Assembly: GCA_025093985.1 (NCBI GenBank)
Contig: JACAAK010000009.1
Location: forward strand, 434,001-498,000
DNA length: 64,000 bases
DNA from: Calvatia gigantea
Lineage: Eukaryota > Basidiomycota > Agaricomycetes > Agaricales > Lycoperdaceae
Reading direction: 5' to 3'
Below, piece after piece: positions 47,104 to 58,817 of the stretch. Made by a program: the position numbers and the translations under genes. The notes beneath the pieces are model-generated. The model was not told the origin of the DNA and did not search any database. It saw nothing but the letters and a program-made list of their open reading frames with translations. Position 1 is the stretch's first letter. Each line of letters starts with the position of its first letter.

Positions 47104-48123
47104 CTCAATGGATATTTGGCGACTTATTCATAGGGTTGCGCGTATCAACATGTCCATCTGCCATGTTGTCGAAGAGTAGGGATTGAATGACCATTTTTCA
47201 AAGGCCATTTAGATTGGTAGTGCAGGAATCAAACTCGTCCAGTGGTGGATATGCGGTGGGTACTAGTTGTGTAAAGATAAAGCTGGTGGGTCGGTGTAGC
47301 ACATGTAATGCGATCTTCTTAGGGACAGACGCTCATGAGTATCTAAAGTCGCGATTTCCAAATTCACAGTGAGTGTTTTCAAGCTCGACTGTTGCAGGAG
47401 ATTAGGAGGTTGCGACGGTCCGTTCGTTTCAGGCTTTGTTCAGAGGATGACCGAAGGGAATGTCACTCCAGACTACGGGGGAGTTACATACAATGAGTGG
47501 CACAAGTGAAGCCTCCTCCTTCCATGCTTCACGTTGTGAATTGCCCTGGGCTTGCATGGAGAACAACACTGATCATGAGATACGGATGATGGTATCACAG
47601 CAGCATAGCTTACAGTACCACGTGTTGAAGGCTCCATTCGTACTGTGTGTGGGGAACATTCAAGGCCTCTGTCGCTGTCGGTAAAGGGTATTTTGAGTGG
47701 CGACACACAGTGGTGTGTTATGGTTATTACGAGAGCTTCGGGATTTCATATTCCAGAACGACTTGTTTAGGGAGTGCGGCGCAAAAATGAAGCTTAAGCT
47801 GTCCTGATGGTGTTCATTTACCCACCACCCCTACCCTTGCCCAAATTCCTTGCGAGCTTAGCGGAGGATGCTGGCATCTTCAGATACTCTCATTGGAGCA
47901 CGATATGAAGCCAAAAGTCATACACTTACCCCAAAAGATCCGTGACTTCTAGGACGTCCAACAGCTTGTGTCACCCATTCCACCTTTCAAATCCTCCATG
48001 GCCGCATAGGAGGAATTCGCTCCTGGAACATACGCAACGAGCGCCGTCAAATCTTGAACATAAAAGCCCCTCCCCACATGAGTATTCCCATACTCGAACC
48101 CTCAGATTAGCAAGTAATGTCTC
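47104..48123. other. Spacer downstream of NLR-D, composed of duplicated blocks
   Basis: About 47220-47510 is repeated at 49115-49420, and 47578 onward is repeated at 39885 onward. No independent gene was recognised. Confidence 0.5.
47220..47510 (+). repeat. NLR 3'-flank repeat, copy 1
   Basis: Matches 49115-49420 in direct orientation, with shared words such as GGATATGCGGTG against GGGTATGCGGTG, GCTCATGAGTA, and TTTCAGGCTTTG(T/C)TCA followed by GGGGGAGTT or AAGGGAGTT. Confidence 0.7.
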
Positions 48124-48825
48124 ATGTACGAGGTCCACTTTTCCCGCACCGTTACTTCACTCACTTGACTCTTGAACAGCGGATTAAAGAAGGCGTTTAC
48201 TAGATCAGCCTCTACGGCCACGGGCTGGATGTTGAGCGCATAGCGGCTCTCCATGGCAATGACTTCGTTAGGGTCGTCAGTGATAACCTTCCTTTGGCAT
48301 TTTCTTACAAGCTTGTATGTCTTTGAGTCTGGTATCCACGGCGGACCAGAGGCAGAACTAAGTTTCCATGACTTGCAGTGGAGCCTCAGGCTTTCTGGCC
48401 AAGGTTACAGATTTCAGAATGTTACCACTGTCAAATACGCCTATGCTCCCGACCTGGTAGGCGTTGCTTTCCTAATTTTCTCAGACGTGGTCAGGAGCTG
48501 ATCGTTGTACCCGTAGCATGGGAACGCCGCGGTTCACCTGGATAAGGAGAAGTTCACGATTTTCGATATCCAACCAGATGGCAAGGATATCTGGCGAATT
48601 GTCGTACCTGAGCATGACCTGGATTGGACCGCGGTCGATTACACTGAGGGGAAGGACAAGGGCTCCATGAGTACTTGGAGCTTAATCGTACTAATGATAC
48701 CCTGTTGACGTTAAATACACTGGGTGAAACAGATTCATCTCTCTGGTTCTGTGGGTAGCGACAACCAGAGGTTCACCTTCCAACTTCACGCAGGTCCTTA
48801 AGCTAGTTCTTGTGCCCAGCTGTAG
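47578..48825 (+). repeat. Beta-trefoil segmental duplication, copy 2
   Basis: Direct copy of 39885-41105, more decayed in the coding part. Confidence 0.8.
48124..48801 (+). pseudogene. Beta-trefoil protein, decayed copy
   Basis: Aligns exon by exon with the intact gene at 40406-41085. Retained pieces include RIKEGVY, FVRVVSDNLPLAFSYKL, GYRFQNVTTVKYAYAPDL, VHLDKEKFTIFDIQPDG and FTFQLHAGP. Lesions: the signal-peptide region is scrambled, TAG replaces TGG after GVY (about 48200), and the last intron donor GTGAGT has become ATGAGT (about 48667). An ORF spanning 48253-48501 is part of this relic and not a separate gene. Confidence 0.8.
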
Positions 48826-49832
48826 TTGTAATCTGTGAGTGTAAATTTGCAATTGTATGAAACACGAAAACTATGTGGCTTCAACTTTGTGGGGGATTAA
48901 GGAGAGGTCGTTATCGTGCCTTGACTTAGCTCCTCCGTGGTGCAACTTGAAATGGAGGCTTACCGCTTAATGCATTTGTATTGGACACACGAGCGCAAAT
49001 AACCTCAAATAATTGCGGTCTCGCCATTGATTTCATCTGTGCAACCAGGCAGGGGAGCCCACATCTGCTATGTTTGGAACGGATTATTTGCGGTGGTCAG
49101 TGTAGGCATCAGTTCCATTTAGTGCTGGGTATGCGGTGTGTAGCAGCTATGTAAGGATGAAGCTGATAGGGTCTCGTGTAGCATGAAACATGATATACCT
49201 GAAAGCCAAGGCTCATGAGTAGCTAAAAGTCGCAATGTCCAAAATTAAGGCGAGCATTTTTGAGCCCGACTGATACAGAAGATTGGGTGGGACAATCCGT
49301 TTATTTCAGGCTTTGCTCAAAGGATCACCTGGGGTACGTCGTTCTAGATCATAAGGGAGTTGTATGCAGTCAATAATGAAAGTGAGGTCCCCCTCCACGG
49401 TTCACGCTGAATGAAGGTTGAACAACATAAAGCACACATTCAACGAGCAATCGTACCCAAGTGTTCAGGAGGTGGAAACGCAACGAATGTATTGCAAGTG
49501 TATACAAAACAAAAACGCAGAACATGCAAGAGGGGAGGGGTTAGAGGTATCGCGGGCGTCGTGAGCGGGGTCATTAGTAGGTCGTCAAGACAGAAAATAC
49601 TACATAAGTAATCAATAGATAGTCAAACAAAAGTGTCCGAATTTCATCATGGAAAATGCAACGAAAAATCAGCCAAGCAAGCGCAGTTTGCAATTTTGTC
49701 CGTCAAGAAAGGAGCAGGACGAGGCAGCGGCTAAGGTCCCTAGAGTAAAGCTCGCAAGACGGAGCAGCCAAGTCCAAGATCGTCATCAACAACCCACGGG
49801 TCTCTAGGCCGGCGCGAGGTAAAAGCCATAAT
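48802..49832. other. Spacer with NLR-flank and F-box fragments
   Basis: A 33-bp piece at about 49073-49105 (TTTGGAACGGATTATTTGCGGTGG) resembles the DVWDRLFA region of the F-box paralogues. It is followed by copy 2 of the NLR 3'-flank repeat. Nothing else recognised. Confidence 0.45.
49115..49420 (+). repeat. NLR 3'-flank repeat, copy 2
   Basis: Direct copy of 47220-47510 without an adjacent NLR gene body. Confidence 0.65.
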
Positions 49833-52606
49833 TTAGCTCGAAGGATTCCAAGTATCATCCAACCCACCAGCCCAAGGCATACTCAACGGGCTCAAAGGAG
49901 GAGTTGAACCATTGCTCGCAGCACGCGCAGGGGCAAGATAAGCCGTACTCGGACTCTGCAACACAACACCCTCACCACTACTGCTCGCACCACTACCTTC
50001 CCTCGATAGGAAGGCATCGCCACTGCTCCCGCTCCCATTCGCGGCACGTACCTGGTTCCCGAATGCAGAAAGAGCAGGTGAGATTGGTCCGAATCCATGT
50101 TTACGGCCATCAGAATTTATACTTCCGGACCTAGCGAGGGATTGTGCAAATGATAGAACACCAGAGCTACCTCCAGCGGAAGGTCGAGAAGAGTTTGAAC
50201 TGTGTGAAGGGTTTCTTCTAGTCGAGGATGGTGCCGATCCCGTGGACCGAGGGGGTGACGATGGACTGAGATGTGAACGCATGGAATATAGAGAAGCCTG
50301 TTCGGATGTGAAATCAGGTTGGTGAACGTATTGCGGCTGTATGATCCGGCAATCCAATCAGTTCAGAATCCCGCAGTCAGTTAGGAATTAACGTTACTTA
50401 CAAGTCCAAAAGTGGTCCTCCTGGCGAGACGTTCACCCGCATCATTGTCACTGCCCGAAGTAGCAGCCATCGAGCGCCAACCCTCACCAGCAGTAGGTGG
50501 TTCCTCCTCCAAAACATCAATCGTAATTCCAACGCCAACACCGTTCTCCTGATCACCACCATACGAACCTGGCGATGGGGTTTCACCAGGAGAAATCTCG
50601 GCCCACGTTTTTGGTGTTGGAATAAGCTCAAGGCCGGGTGGCAGAGGATACGCCCTGAGAGTGCCCAAACTCGTGTCGGCATGGTTGTTAACGACAGTGG
50701 CGTCCGATATCATCGAAGGTTTAAGTGATGAGGTTGAGCCATTACCAAATAGTGAAATCGCAGAAGGAGCGGGCATATCGAGGATATCAAAGTCAGGTAC
50801 CAGCGTGTGAGCGTAGGATGTTCCGCCAGGCGAGTTTGGATGTGAGTTCTTGGGATGTTCATCATGCACTGGTGGGACAGATCCCGGAGTTTGGGTAGTT
50901 TGGGTGGGAGGAGCGGGTCGTTGTGCACCTAACGTTGGGAGGGGCGGCGCGTCTGAAGGAGTGACGACTCGTGGTAATGGTGTCAGAATAGGCGTAGCAG
51001 GTAGCGAAGAAAGAGCGTCGTGGTAAACGGTCCCGCCCGAATTCTGACTCTTTCCGCTCACACTCGAAACCGGCCTTGCACCATCAGGGCCCAAACCAAC
51101 ACTCAACCCGCCTCTAGAGCCTGTAGTAGTCTCACGCATCTGAGGAGGGGGAGGAATGCGGCCTTGTTCAATATCTTGATCTGTGAGAGCCGATGATTCC
51201 AAAAGAGGCTGCTGTTGTGACGTGCGGGGACTTTGGCTTTTGCGCCTCGTGAGTTTACCGGCGATAGCACCAAGAGTACCGAGGAATGAGGAGGGAGGCG
51301 GTTTACTCGTTTCATCGGTGGGTGAGGAGCCTGGGGAGGTTCTTGGTCCTAGATCCTCAACCCTGACCCTTCTCGCGGTTAACAAAGTCGCGTTCTCGTC
51401 TGCATCCAAGGGTAGAGATGACCTGTGAGAAGCCTGGGAGGGACGTTTCGCGAATGGTATCCGAGGAAGAGTGAAATCCGGAGTTGCCCTTGGCGCAGCG
51501 ACAACCAGTTTAGGCGGGGGCAGGTTCGGGGCATCGGCATATGCATAAGCGCCAGAGTACCGTTCACCAGTTTCCAGGTCATTATCGGGAGGTAGAACAG
51601 ACTCTTCACCCAAACGTTGCATCTCCTCGGGCGTCAAAATTATTCCACCGCTCATTTCTTGCTCATGTTCTTCTCGAATGGGTTTAATACCAAGTGTAGG
51701 TTGTGCGAGGGGTTCACCATAACCAGAACCGGTGGAAGATGAATTGGTTGAAGAGAGGCTGGGAATCGCGGTCGGGGGCGGGGGGATCCGATGAACATTT
51801 TTAGGCGGGACAGGTGGTTTAGCGCCCATCTCCGTATACGTTCCCGAACCACCGGCTCCTTTCTCTGTGGTTCCGCCGCCAGCACCACGGCTTGGGCGCA
51901 AGAACGGATCAGCTTCCTCACCACTATGTCTTGGTGAACCTTCGCCTGGAAGCCGACCGCCAGGGCCAACATTGACGTAGTCATCATCGATAGATCGACC
52001 ACCCGCTCGTGCCCTACGGCGCTTTTTGCCTTTACAGAACAGGTAGAATGCAAGGAAGAGAACGAGGAGGAAGATGAACCCAAGGATGCTGGCGACAATA
52101 ACACCGACAAGTTGGCCTCTCGTCAGTCTACTGGCAGCGTTTGTGGGTGTTGATGTGGGTGTTGATGAGATAGTTGATGAGGATATTGACGGTGATGTCA
52201 TAGGGACTGTACTCGTTGCTGAATTCGTTGTGATAGAAGATGAAGAAGACACGGATGTAGAGGAGGAGGGTATCGCAGTCGTGGTTGATGATGAAGAGGA
52301 AGGTATCGCAGTTGTAACTGAGGTCGTTAAAGGTAAGGATGTGGTAGAAGTGGGTGTGGGAGTCGATGCCGGGGAGGTCAAACCACCATAAGTCCAGTCT
52401 GGACCTAAAGGAATCTAAAATGACAACACTATCAGCTCGCCAGTTGGTACACCAGGAGACCTTATGCAACTCACACTTGGGCCGTAGTAGGTCAATGGCA
52501 AGAACAAGACTGTCGTTGAGGTAGTTATCGGGACTCCGTTCCCATCCACAATAACTGAAGGGACAGGTGTAAGCCAGGGAGGGTATTGCTGGGTAGGTGC
52601 GGCCAT
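49833..52606 (-). CDS. Single-pass membrane protein with long Ser/Pro-rich tail
   Basis: Exons 52606-52475, 52414-50402 and 50336-49833 join in phase 0 to about 882 residues. The N-terminus (MAAPTQQYPPW, then FLPLTYYGPSIPLGPDWTYGGL across the first intron) looks like a small folded extracellular segment. It is followed by about 80 residues of Ser/Thr (mucin-like, probably O-glycosylated stalk), one transmembrane helix (GVIVASILGFIFLLVLFLAF, about residues 148-167) with a KGKKRRR stop-transfer cluster, and a roughly 700-residue Pro/Ser-rich cytoplasmic tail with KPPVPPKN-type SH3-like ligands and LTPEEMQRLGEESVLP. The layout resembles fungal wall-stress sensors (Wsc/Mid2 type), but there is no WSC cysteine domain and no clear N-terminal signal peptide. 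Function unknown; a sensor role is inference. Confidence 0.75.
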
Positions 52607-53855
52607 CCTAGTCGACTCTTAGGTAGCGGGTAGGGTATTCTGATTTTCAGGAATTAATGCTGTTGGAATGAAAAGTTTCGCAAGGTCGTTAGTAGTGAGC
52701 GTAATGGTTCTAACGTTTGTAATTAGTCGTCAGATTCCAGTCGCCAAAACACAAGAAATATTCACCTGATAATAACACAACGAGAATTATGGAGTCGTAG
52801 GATTTTCGGGAGAGAGGAATGGGGACACAGAATCGGGTGGGAGGAATAAAAGGACTCAGGATGCGGGGAAGCTTGAAACGGCATTACAAGTCGAACTGAA
52901 GTCACGTGCTATGTGCGGGACACCGGCGCCCGAGAATAGAAATTGAAACGCGTGGCAATAATTTCCGCAGGCATTCGACCCTTCTGTTCAACTTATTCTA
53001 CTCTTCCTCGTTCTTGTCCTGACGACGATGAGAATATTGGGCCACGAGGATACTCGAGTACGCCTCGTTTTTCAGACGAAGGTCATCGAATGTCTTATGG
53101 GTTGCCTATTTTTGGTCAGTCTGAAGTCATCATCGGGATCCTGGATCGGTGGACCCGACTTCTCGATCATTGAACGTTTCATGCCAAGGTGATCGGGCCC
53201 TGTTGTAGGCTCTTGTGGACCGCCTCGGAAAACATGTCGCCGAGACTTCTTCACCTCGTTGTAACACTATCAAAACGTGGGCAGTGAAATGTTGTTGAGA
53301 TAGCAACTACATTTAAAAGTGATGACATCCCGTTTTTTTCGTTTGTATGATGATAAATGGGTAATGGCAAGAGAAGGAGAAAAGAAGGCACCGAAAGACT
53401 AGACAGTGATTTTAATTTCGAAAGAAAAAAGTACCGAGTGAGACGTAACGACGACTATACGTCGACGATTAATGTAGATGCAGAGTCCAAAGTCCAAGGT
53501 TGAAACTAGATTTGGTAATAAACGACTGTAACGGATGAGATGTGGAGTGAAGAAATTTGAAGCGAGCATAGCTAGGTTTGATAGAGCTTGATTGAGAGCC
53601 TGACAACAAAACTGAAAGAGAGCAGCACAACGTGGATAACAGTTGGACGACAGGCGATAAGCAAAAGCCAACGATAATGCAGAAGTTCCAGCCGGTGCAG
53701 CCAACGAGGGTGATACGATATGTACTAGCAAGTTAAGATCCAGTGTCCCGAATTCCATCTACCCGAAATTCATCAGCAAACTCCCACTCAAAACCACGAA
53801 AATAACTCACGGATATCCAAGATAAAGACTCATTTTCGTATTCCGATCCTTCCTT
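52607..53855. other. Spacer between membrane-protein and forkhead genes
   Basis: Holds the promoter of the membrane-protein gene and the 3' side of the forkhead gene. A 119-codon minus ORF (53399-53758) has no domain and is probably 3' untranslated or chance. Confidence 0.4.
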
Positions 53856-56147
53856 TCAAGCACCCATCTGAACGTCGCGTTCGTAACCATTCGCCATCCC
53901 ACCACCGCCTTCGGAATCCGAACCCGAATCCGACGAAATCAAAATAGCAGTAGCAGCAGACGATGTGTACGACGCATCAGTACCAGGCTGTATCATAGAC
54001 CTTGACGTAACGTTAAACGTCGCTGGCGCGGTAAGCGATGGTTGACCAAAGGTGGGCATAGCTGCCCTGGTGAATCCATACGCAGACTGGTAGAAGGGGC
54101 GGGTTATAGCGGAGGGATCAGGGGCACCGACGTCGTGCATTGTGTTTGGCGCTTGAAGCGAAGCAGACGTAACATTAGGTTCAGCTGTGGACGCTGTACA
54201 GGGATCCATCGGCAAAGAGGGCATAGCGGATTCCGGAAATACCATGGCAGGCAAAGGTGCGCCCGTGGGCGCTGAGACATCTGGACTGGGTGAGGCGGAG
54301 GTACCAGCAGGGCCCGGAATGACGCCCGTCGATCCGGGGACTGAAGGCTGGCCAACGGTGACCCGCGTATAAGGTCCCCTCCTCCCAGCGCCCTTTACCT
54401 TCTTGGTGGTGGTCGTGGCCTTCGAAGTAGTAGCATCCGCAGGCGCAGAAGTCACATCTTCCATCTCTTGATCTCCATCAGACGAATCGGCTTGGTTGGT
54501 CAACTGATTGCCAACGCCGCCTGGGAGGTCTCGAGTTCCGTTATACGGAGCGGCGTTTCTTCGTTTCCTACGACGCTCGCGTTTGTAGCCTTCGCCTTTT
54601 GAGATGTCGACGGACCAGTATCGACCTTTCCCGGGTTCTGTGATAGGCCTATCGCACGAGCGGAAGACTTGATTAAGGGAAAGATTATGCCGAATAGAGT
54701 TCTGCAAACAGCAGAAGAAAGAATCAGATATCATATTCAACCAAATATTATCGACGCCACACATACCTTCCAAGCCGAACTCTTCAACCTCTCGAAATAC
54801 TCAAACCGTTCCTCCAAACTCTGATAAATCTCCTGCAACGTCAACATACCCTTCTCACTCCCATGAATCGCGAGTTTCACGAGAATCGGAAGCGGTTGTT
54901 GAGGTTTCTGACCAGAAGGGGGATCAGGCAAAGCCCACAAATCGACGCGGGTCCCATCAGGAATCCCAATCTGATTCCTCAAGTACTTATCGGTCTCGTG
55001 CCATTGTCGTGAGCGCGGTACTTCTTCTTCCTTCGGGGGCTCGGGGACTGGTGACTGAGAAGAATCAGCTCGACGATCCTCTGGTGCACCAAGCGCTTCA
55101 ACTGGACTTGGGCTTAACAAGATGTGTTGTGGTGGCTCGTGCTGGAGTTGAACTGGTGGAGGGGAAGGAGGGAAGGTCTGGAGTTGGTTATGATGATGAT
55201 GGGGGTGGTAGTGGGGGTGGGGTTGGTGGAGGTTGTGGCTATAGCTTGGGCCGAGGCTTGCGACCGAGGACTCGGATGAGGAAGGCGAGGAGGGCAAATC
55301 GTACGCGACCTGCGGGGCGATCAGTGGGTGGGGGGGAGGAGGAGGAGGTGCGTGAGTTGGGATGTTTTGTAAACGTGCGAAGTGGCGTTGAGTCTGGAGT
55401 GCGAGCGGCGGAGGAGGTGTGTAGCCTGGAGGGATGTAGGGTGGATCATCCCAGTAGCCAAAACCTTCCGAAGATGCTTGTTCATAAGAGGTCCGATGCT
55501 GGTATTGAGGTGCGTAGGAACTATTGTGAGCGTGGTTGATATAACCGTTCGAATAGTTGCGGAAATGATTCCGCTACGAACCGAAATTAACAAAAAAAAC
55601 GTCAATTCAAAGAGTAAACGTGTGAAGAATGACACTAGACTCACGCCAACTGAATGCCCAGGTTGTGAAGAAACGTAATCCGGGGGGATTGAGTAATTGA
55701 GAGGGCTCGGATTAGCATTGGCCGCAGGCTGAAGTCTGGGAGGAAGATATGGTGTATCGTTAACGGCAAGGGGGCCTATTGAAGAGTCACCCGAGCCATC
55801 ACTAATAAACGCATCCCCAGCAGCAGGTGCAGTGTATGACTGCGCGTCCGAGCCCTCGGACGACGAGTAGTGGTGGACAGGCACGGCGTTTTCGTTAATG
55901 GGGAGAAAAGAGGAATACTGATGGTTAAATGTCTGTTGGACGGAAACCCCCGAGTTATATGGGAAATACGGAAACACGGACCCACAAAACCAAATGATGT
56001 GATGACAATGTGCATCAGCGCATTATAATGCGTGGGACACATGACCCGAACAGCGACAAAGCAAGGAATACAATGACAGCACCACGGCATCGGTCAGCAT
56101 CGAGATATGATAGGAATAGAGTCATCACATACCGTTGCGAGGTACAT
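53856..56147 (-). CDS. Forkhead transcription factor
   Basis: Exons 56147-56133, 55932-55645, 55573-54767 and 54701-53856 join in frame to about 651 residues. The 15-nt first exon (MYLAT) is the least certain; without it no ATG opens the second exon. The forkhead winged-helix DNA-binding domain spans the last intron: [31 protein letters not shown], then [16 protein letters not shown] and GKGRYWSVD, followed by a basic KRERRRKRR cluster. Upstream is disordered Pro/Ser-rich sequence with a His-rich tract ([11 protein letters not shown]); downstream is Thr/Ala/Pro-rich with an acidic DSGSDSEG end. It is a nuclear regulator; targets cannot be read from sequence. Confidence 0.9.
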
Positions 56148-58120
56148 AGTAAGACCAAGGGATGACGTATAGATGCCCGAGATGCGAAGACGACAGCGGC
56201 AGAGTGACGGGGCAGGGGAGAGTTGAGAGGGGAGTTGAGTAGAGGAAGGGGATGGGGGGGAAGAACACCAGAGAGACGCTTTTTCTCGGGGGGTTCTTGC
56301 TGGACACACCCGCATTTCAGTGCCCTATTTAACCGTGCCACCAATATGCCTCGTGCACGTCACTGGACATCGGCGTCTAGGTGAGGACCTACAAGTATTT
56401 TCCTTTCTAGGGAGGGGCAAGCCCGCCAGGGACACGTTGGATTGGTACGGACATGGGTTTTGGTTATGCCCTGCTACACAAAAACGGATGTTCGGGAGAA
56501 AATTACTTCACATGGCAGGTGTCGGTTGTTGTTGACACAGTGTGGGCTTGTGTGTCCATTGTGTGTCCCTTGTTTACCAGCCAATCGACGGATTATTTTT
56601 AGCCTCGATTGGTTGGGACCTGGTTTTTTCTGATAGGCTGGAGCTCGTCACATGGCGAGAAATGCGTCATTTCTACGGCAGTGTCCTGCCTCTTGTTTAC
56701 CTTCTGATCTGGGGAGGACAAGGATTTACACAGGAAACTCAGAGCAGCGTTTTTTCAGGAGCTTGAAGCGTTCATGCCGGAGCAGTTGATGGGGCGTGAT
56801 AGACTGATCTAGATTGTGTGTCCAGACATAAGGTAACCGGTATCCTGTCCCTGTGCTTGTGCTTGTGCTTGTGCTTGTCGTGAAGACAAACTCAAACGTC
56901 TGCGAAAATGATCGCGGAACCCCTCAATTATTACGTAATCATTGCCCACTTCCGCCTTGGAGTGATCTTCACAACTTCAAGCTTCAAGCTGCACGGCACG
57001 CCTTCAAAGCTTCAAAGCTTCAAGCTTCATGGTTTGTTATACCCACTACCCGACAAAAATAGAGCCTTGGTGCACAAGAAATTGAATGGTCGGGAGACAC
57101 ATATCGTATCACCGGCATTCAAATTACCACCCGGTCGATGCACCCACCTTACCATCATCATCAAACCTGGTCGCCAACAACACACCGTGTTTGCTCATTC
57201 CGATCACACGCGACCAGAAAATACAAGACACCAAAAAGTTCAGGTTCACTCGATTACTTCTTTGAAAAGTAGATTGTAACCAGGACGCAGATTTCCTGGA
57301 CACCGTGACCCGAGTCATTCTTCCATATTTAACCGACAAAGCAAGGGAAGAAAGAACACGATGATTGATATCCGATAAGTAGACTCCCCGATATATTCTA
57401 GGGCTGCACAACACTTATGCGCTAAGCGCTTGGACCGGAGACAATCGAGTCACCCTGTATCTTGCTTTGTCTGTCCCTGAACAACCTTGTCTACCCTCCC
57501 CCATTTAGAGTGCCAATTTTCCAACACCGCACGGTGTCACTTATGCGCATTGCGCTAAGTAAGTATCGGGACACCCTTCCCGTGAATGGTTACTGGACAT
57601 TAGACAAAAGCCCTGAAGCGCTATAATATTATCCATTTCGAGAGTATCGTTTTATTCAACTTCGTTACCCACAGGCCGGGGGGGTGTTGTCTGGATTGGC
57701 TCGGGCACGAATAAGAAAAATACTGATACGCTTTTTTCCCTCGTTATAGAGGTGAGACCCTCGTTCGCTTGGGGATACCGTGGGTGGCGTCACTATTCCC
57801 TTCACAACCTCAGGGTAGAGCTTAGCCCAAACAATCGGTGATCGATGATCCCACAAATCACGTCAATCATCGCTGAGGCTTTTGGGCAACTCCGCCCTTC
57901 AATGTTTACTTAAGAACCCCATTTTGCCACATCTTCACCAATACACCTCTCGGTACTCGGAGTCCCCGTGAGTTAGGTAACGTGTACGTATTCGGACAAA
58001 ATCATAGAACACCTAGTCTATCTGTGGTAAGGCGGCAGTCGCTGGACATAAGATTGGTTGATTGTCGAATTTAGGAGCCATATAGGAGGGCCAAGATCGG
58101 ATGACGGGGGAGGATACCAA
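56148..58120. other. Large intergenic region with simple repeats
   Basis: No gene was recognised. It contains a hexanucleotide tract (GTGCTT repeated about four times, 56848-56876), a cluster of CTTCAAGCTTCAAGCT-type words (56976-57034), and two imperfect palindromes with TTATGCGC...GCGCTAAG (57415-57435 and 57539-57562). Short ORFs here have no domains. Confidence 0.4.
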
Positions 58121-58194
58121 CCGACCTTAGCTCCGCTGGAAGAGCGTCAGACTGTAATTGATTACCTAGGCCTGTTCGAGCCAGGCAGGTCGGA
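58121..58194 (+). tRNA. tRNA-Tyr(GTA)-like sequence, probably a pseudogene
   Basis: A tRNA fold is clear at both ends. The acceptor stem CCGACCT (58121-58127) pairs with AGGTCGG (58187-58193) plus discriminator A. The D arm is GCTC...GAGC (58130-58145), and the T arm GCCTG-TTCGAGC-CAGGC (58170-58186). The anticodon region reads CAGACTGTAA, giving U33 and anticodon GTA (Tyr). The 3' strand of the anticodon stem (TCTGA expected) is missing: after ACTGTAA comes TTGATTACCTAG. Eukaryotic tRNA-Tyr normally has an intron just after the anticodon, so a deletion spanning intron and stem is a simple explanation. Internal promoter boxes remain. Confidence 0.6.
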
Positions 58195-58817
58195 TGTGTA
58201 CTGATCGTAGTATTCTTTTTCTTCTTCCCCCTTTGTTGTTCCTTTCCGCAAGCAAGAGCAGATTATATAGTTATTATTATATTTCCGTTATTCTTGTCAT
58301 AAACATCATAAATAACAAGACAAAGGACAGGGCTCTTGATTACCAACTACCCATTGCCCGGACTGATATCTTTGCAGCGTTGCCCCCGTTGGAGTACAAT
58401 GTGTTAAAGGGTCGTGTTACCATTGAAATTAACCGCCAGCATTATGTCCGCATACTGGAGCAGAAAAGCCAGGAGGCCGTGGTTAGTGGAGACTCGAGTT
58501 CCTTGCATTGGGGTAAAACGGGTGATCGTCGTGGATCGTCGTGGTACGAGGCTACGGTATATGTAGCTACACGCTTCACAAGATCACTACATACTCAGCT
58601 ACGTCATGTGACCGACAGCTTAGGGATTTCGTGGTCGATTCAGCTGTGATTCCGGGGGTAGCAAAAGTTCCGACAGTTCCCGCTCTTCTATGGAATATAT
58701 ATCGTCAATAACAATCGGAACGAAGACCATGAGTCTCGGTAATGGCGCCAACCGAAAACGATTGATATCATGTTGCGCGGTGGAACGCACGAACTATATT
58801 CATTGCACAACAATATT
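58195..58817. other. Spacer with an unrecognised 151-codon ORF
   Basis: A plus-strand ORF (58194-58649) opens with a hydrophobic stretch but shows no domain and starts inside the tRNA-like 3' end. It is probably chance. Confidence 0.3.

Noticed and set aside
50381..52381. 666-codon ORF taken alone as the membrane-protein gene
   Set aside because: In-phase introns at both ends add a conserved N-terminal exon and a 167-codon C-terminal exon; the ORF is only the middle exon.
53399..53758. 119-codon minus-strand ORF downstream of the forkhead gene
   Set aside because: Lies directly 3' of the forkhead stop, low-information composition, more likely 3' untranslated DNA.
56848..57034. GTGCTT and CTTCAAGCTT repeats as a possible CRISPR-like or regulatory array
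   Set aside because: Short direct and palindromic simple repeats without unique spacers in eukaryotic intergenic DNA; ordinary microsatellites.
58194..58649. 151-codon plus-strand ORF with hydrophobic start
   Set aside because: Begins inside the tRNA-like sequence, no family resemblance, and no intron or promoter support.
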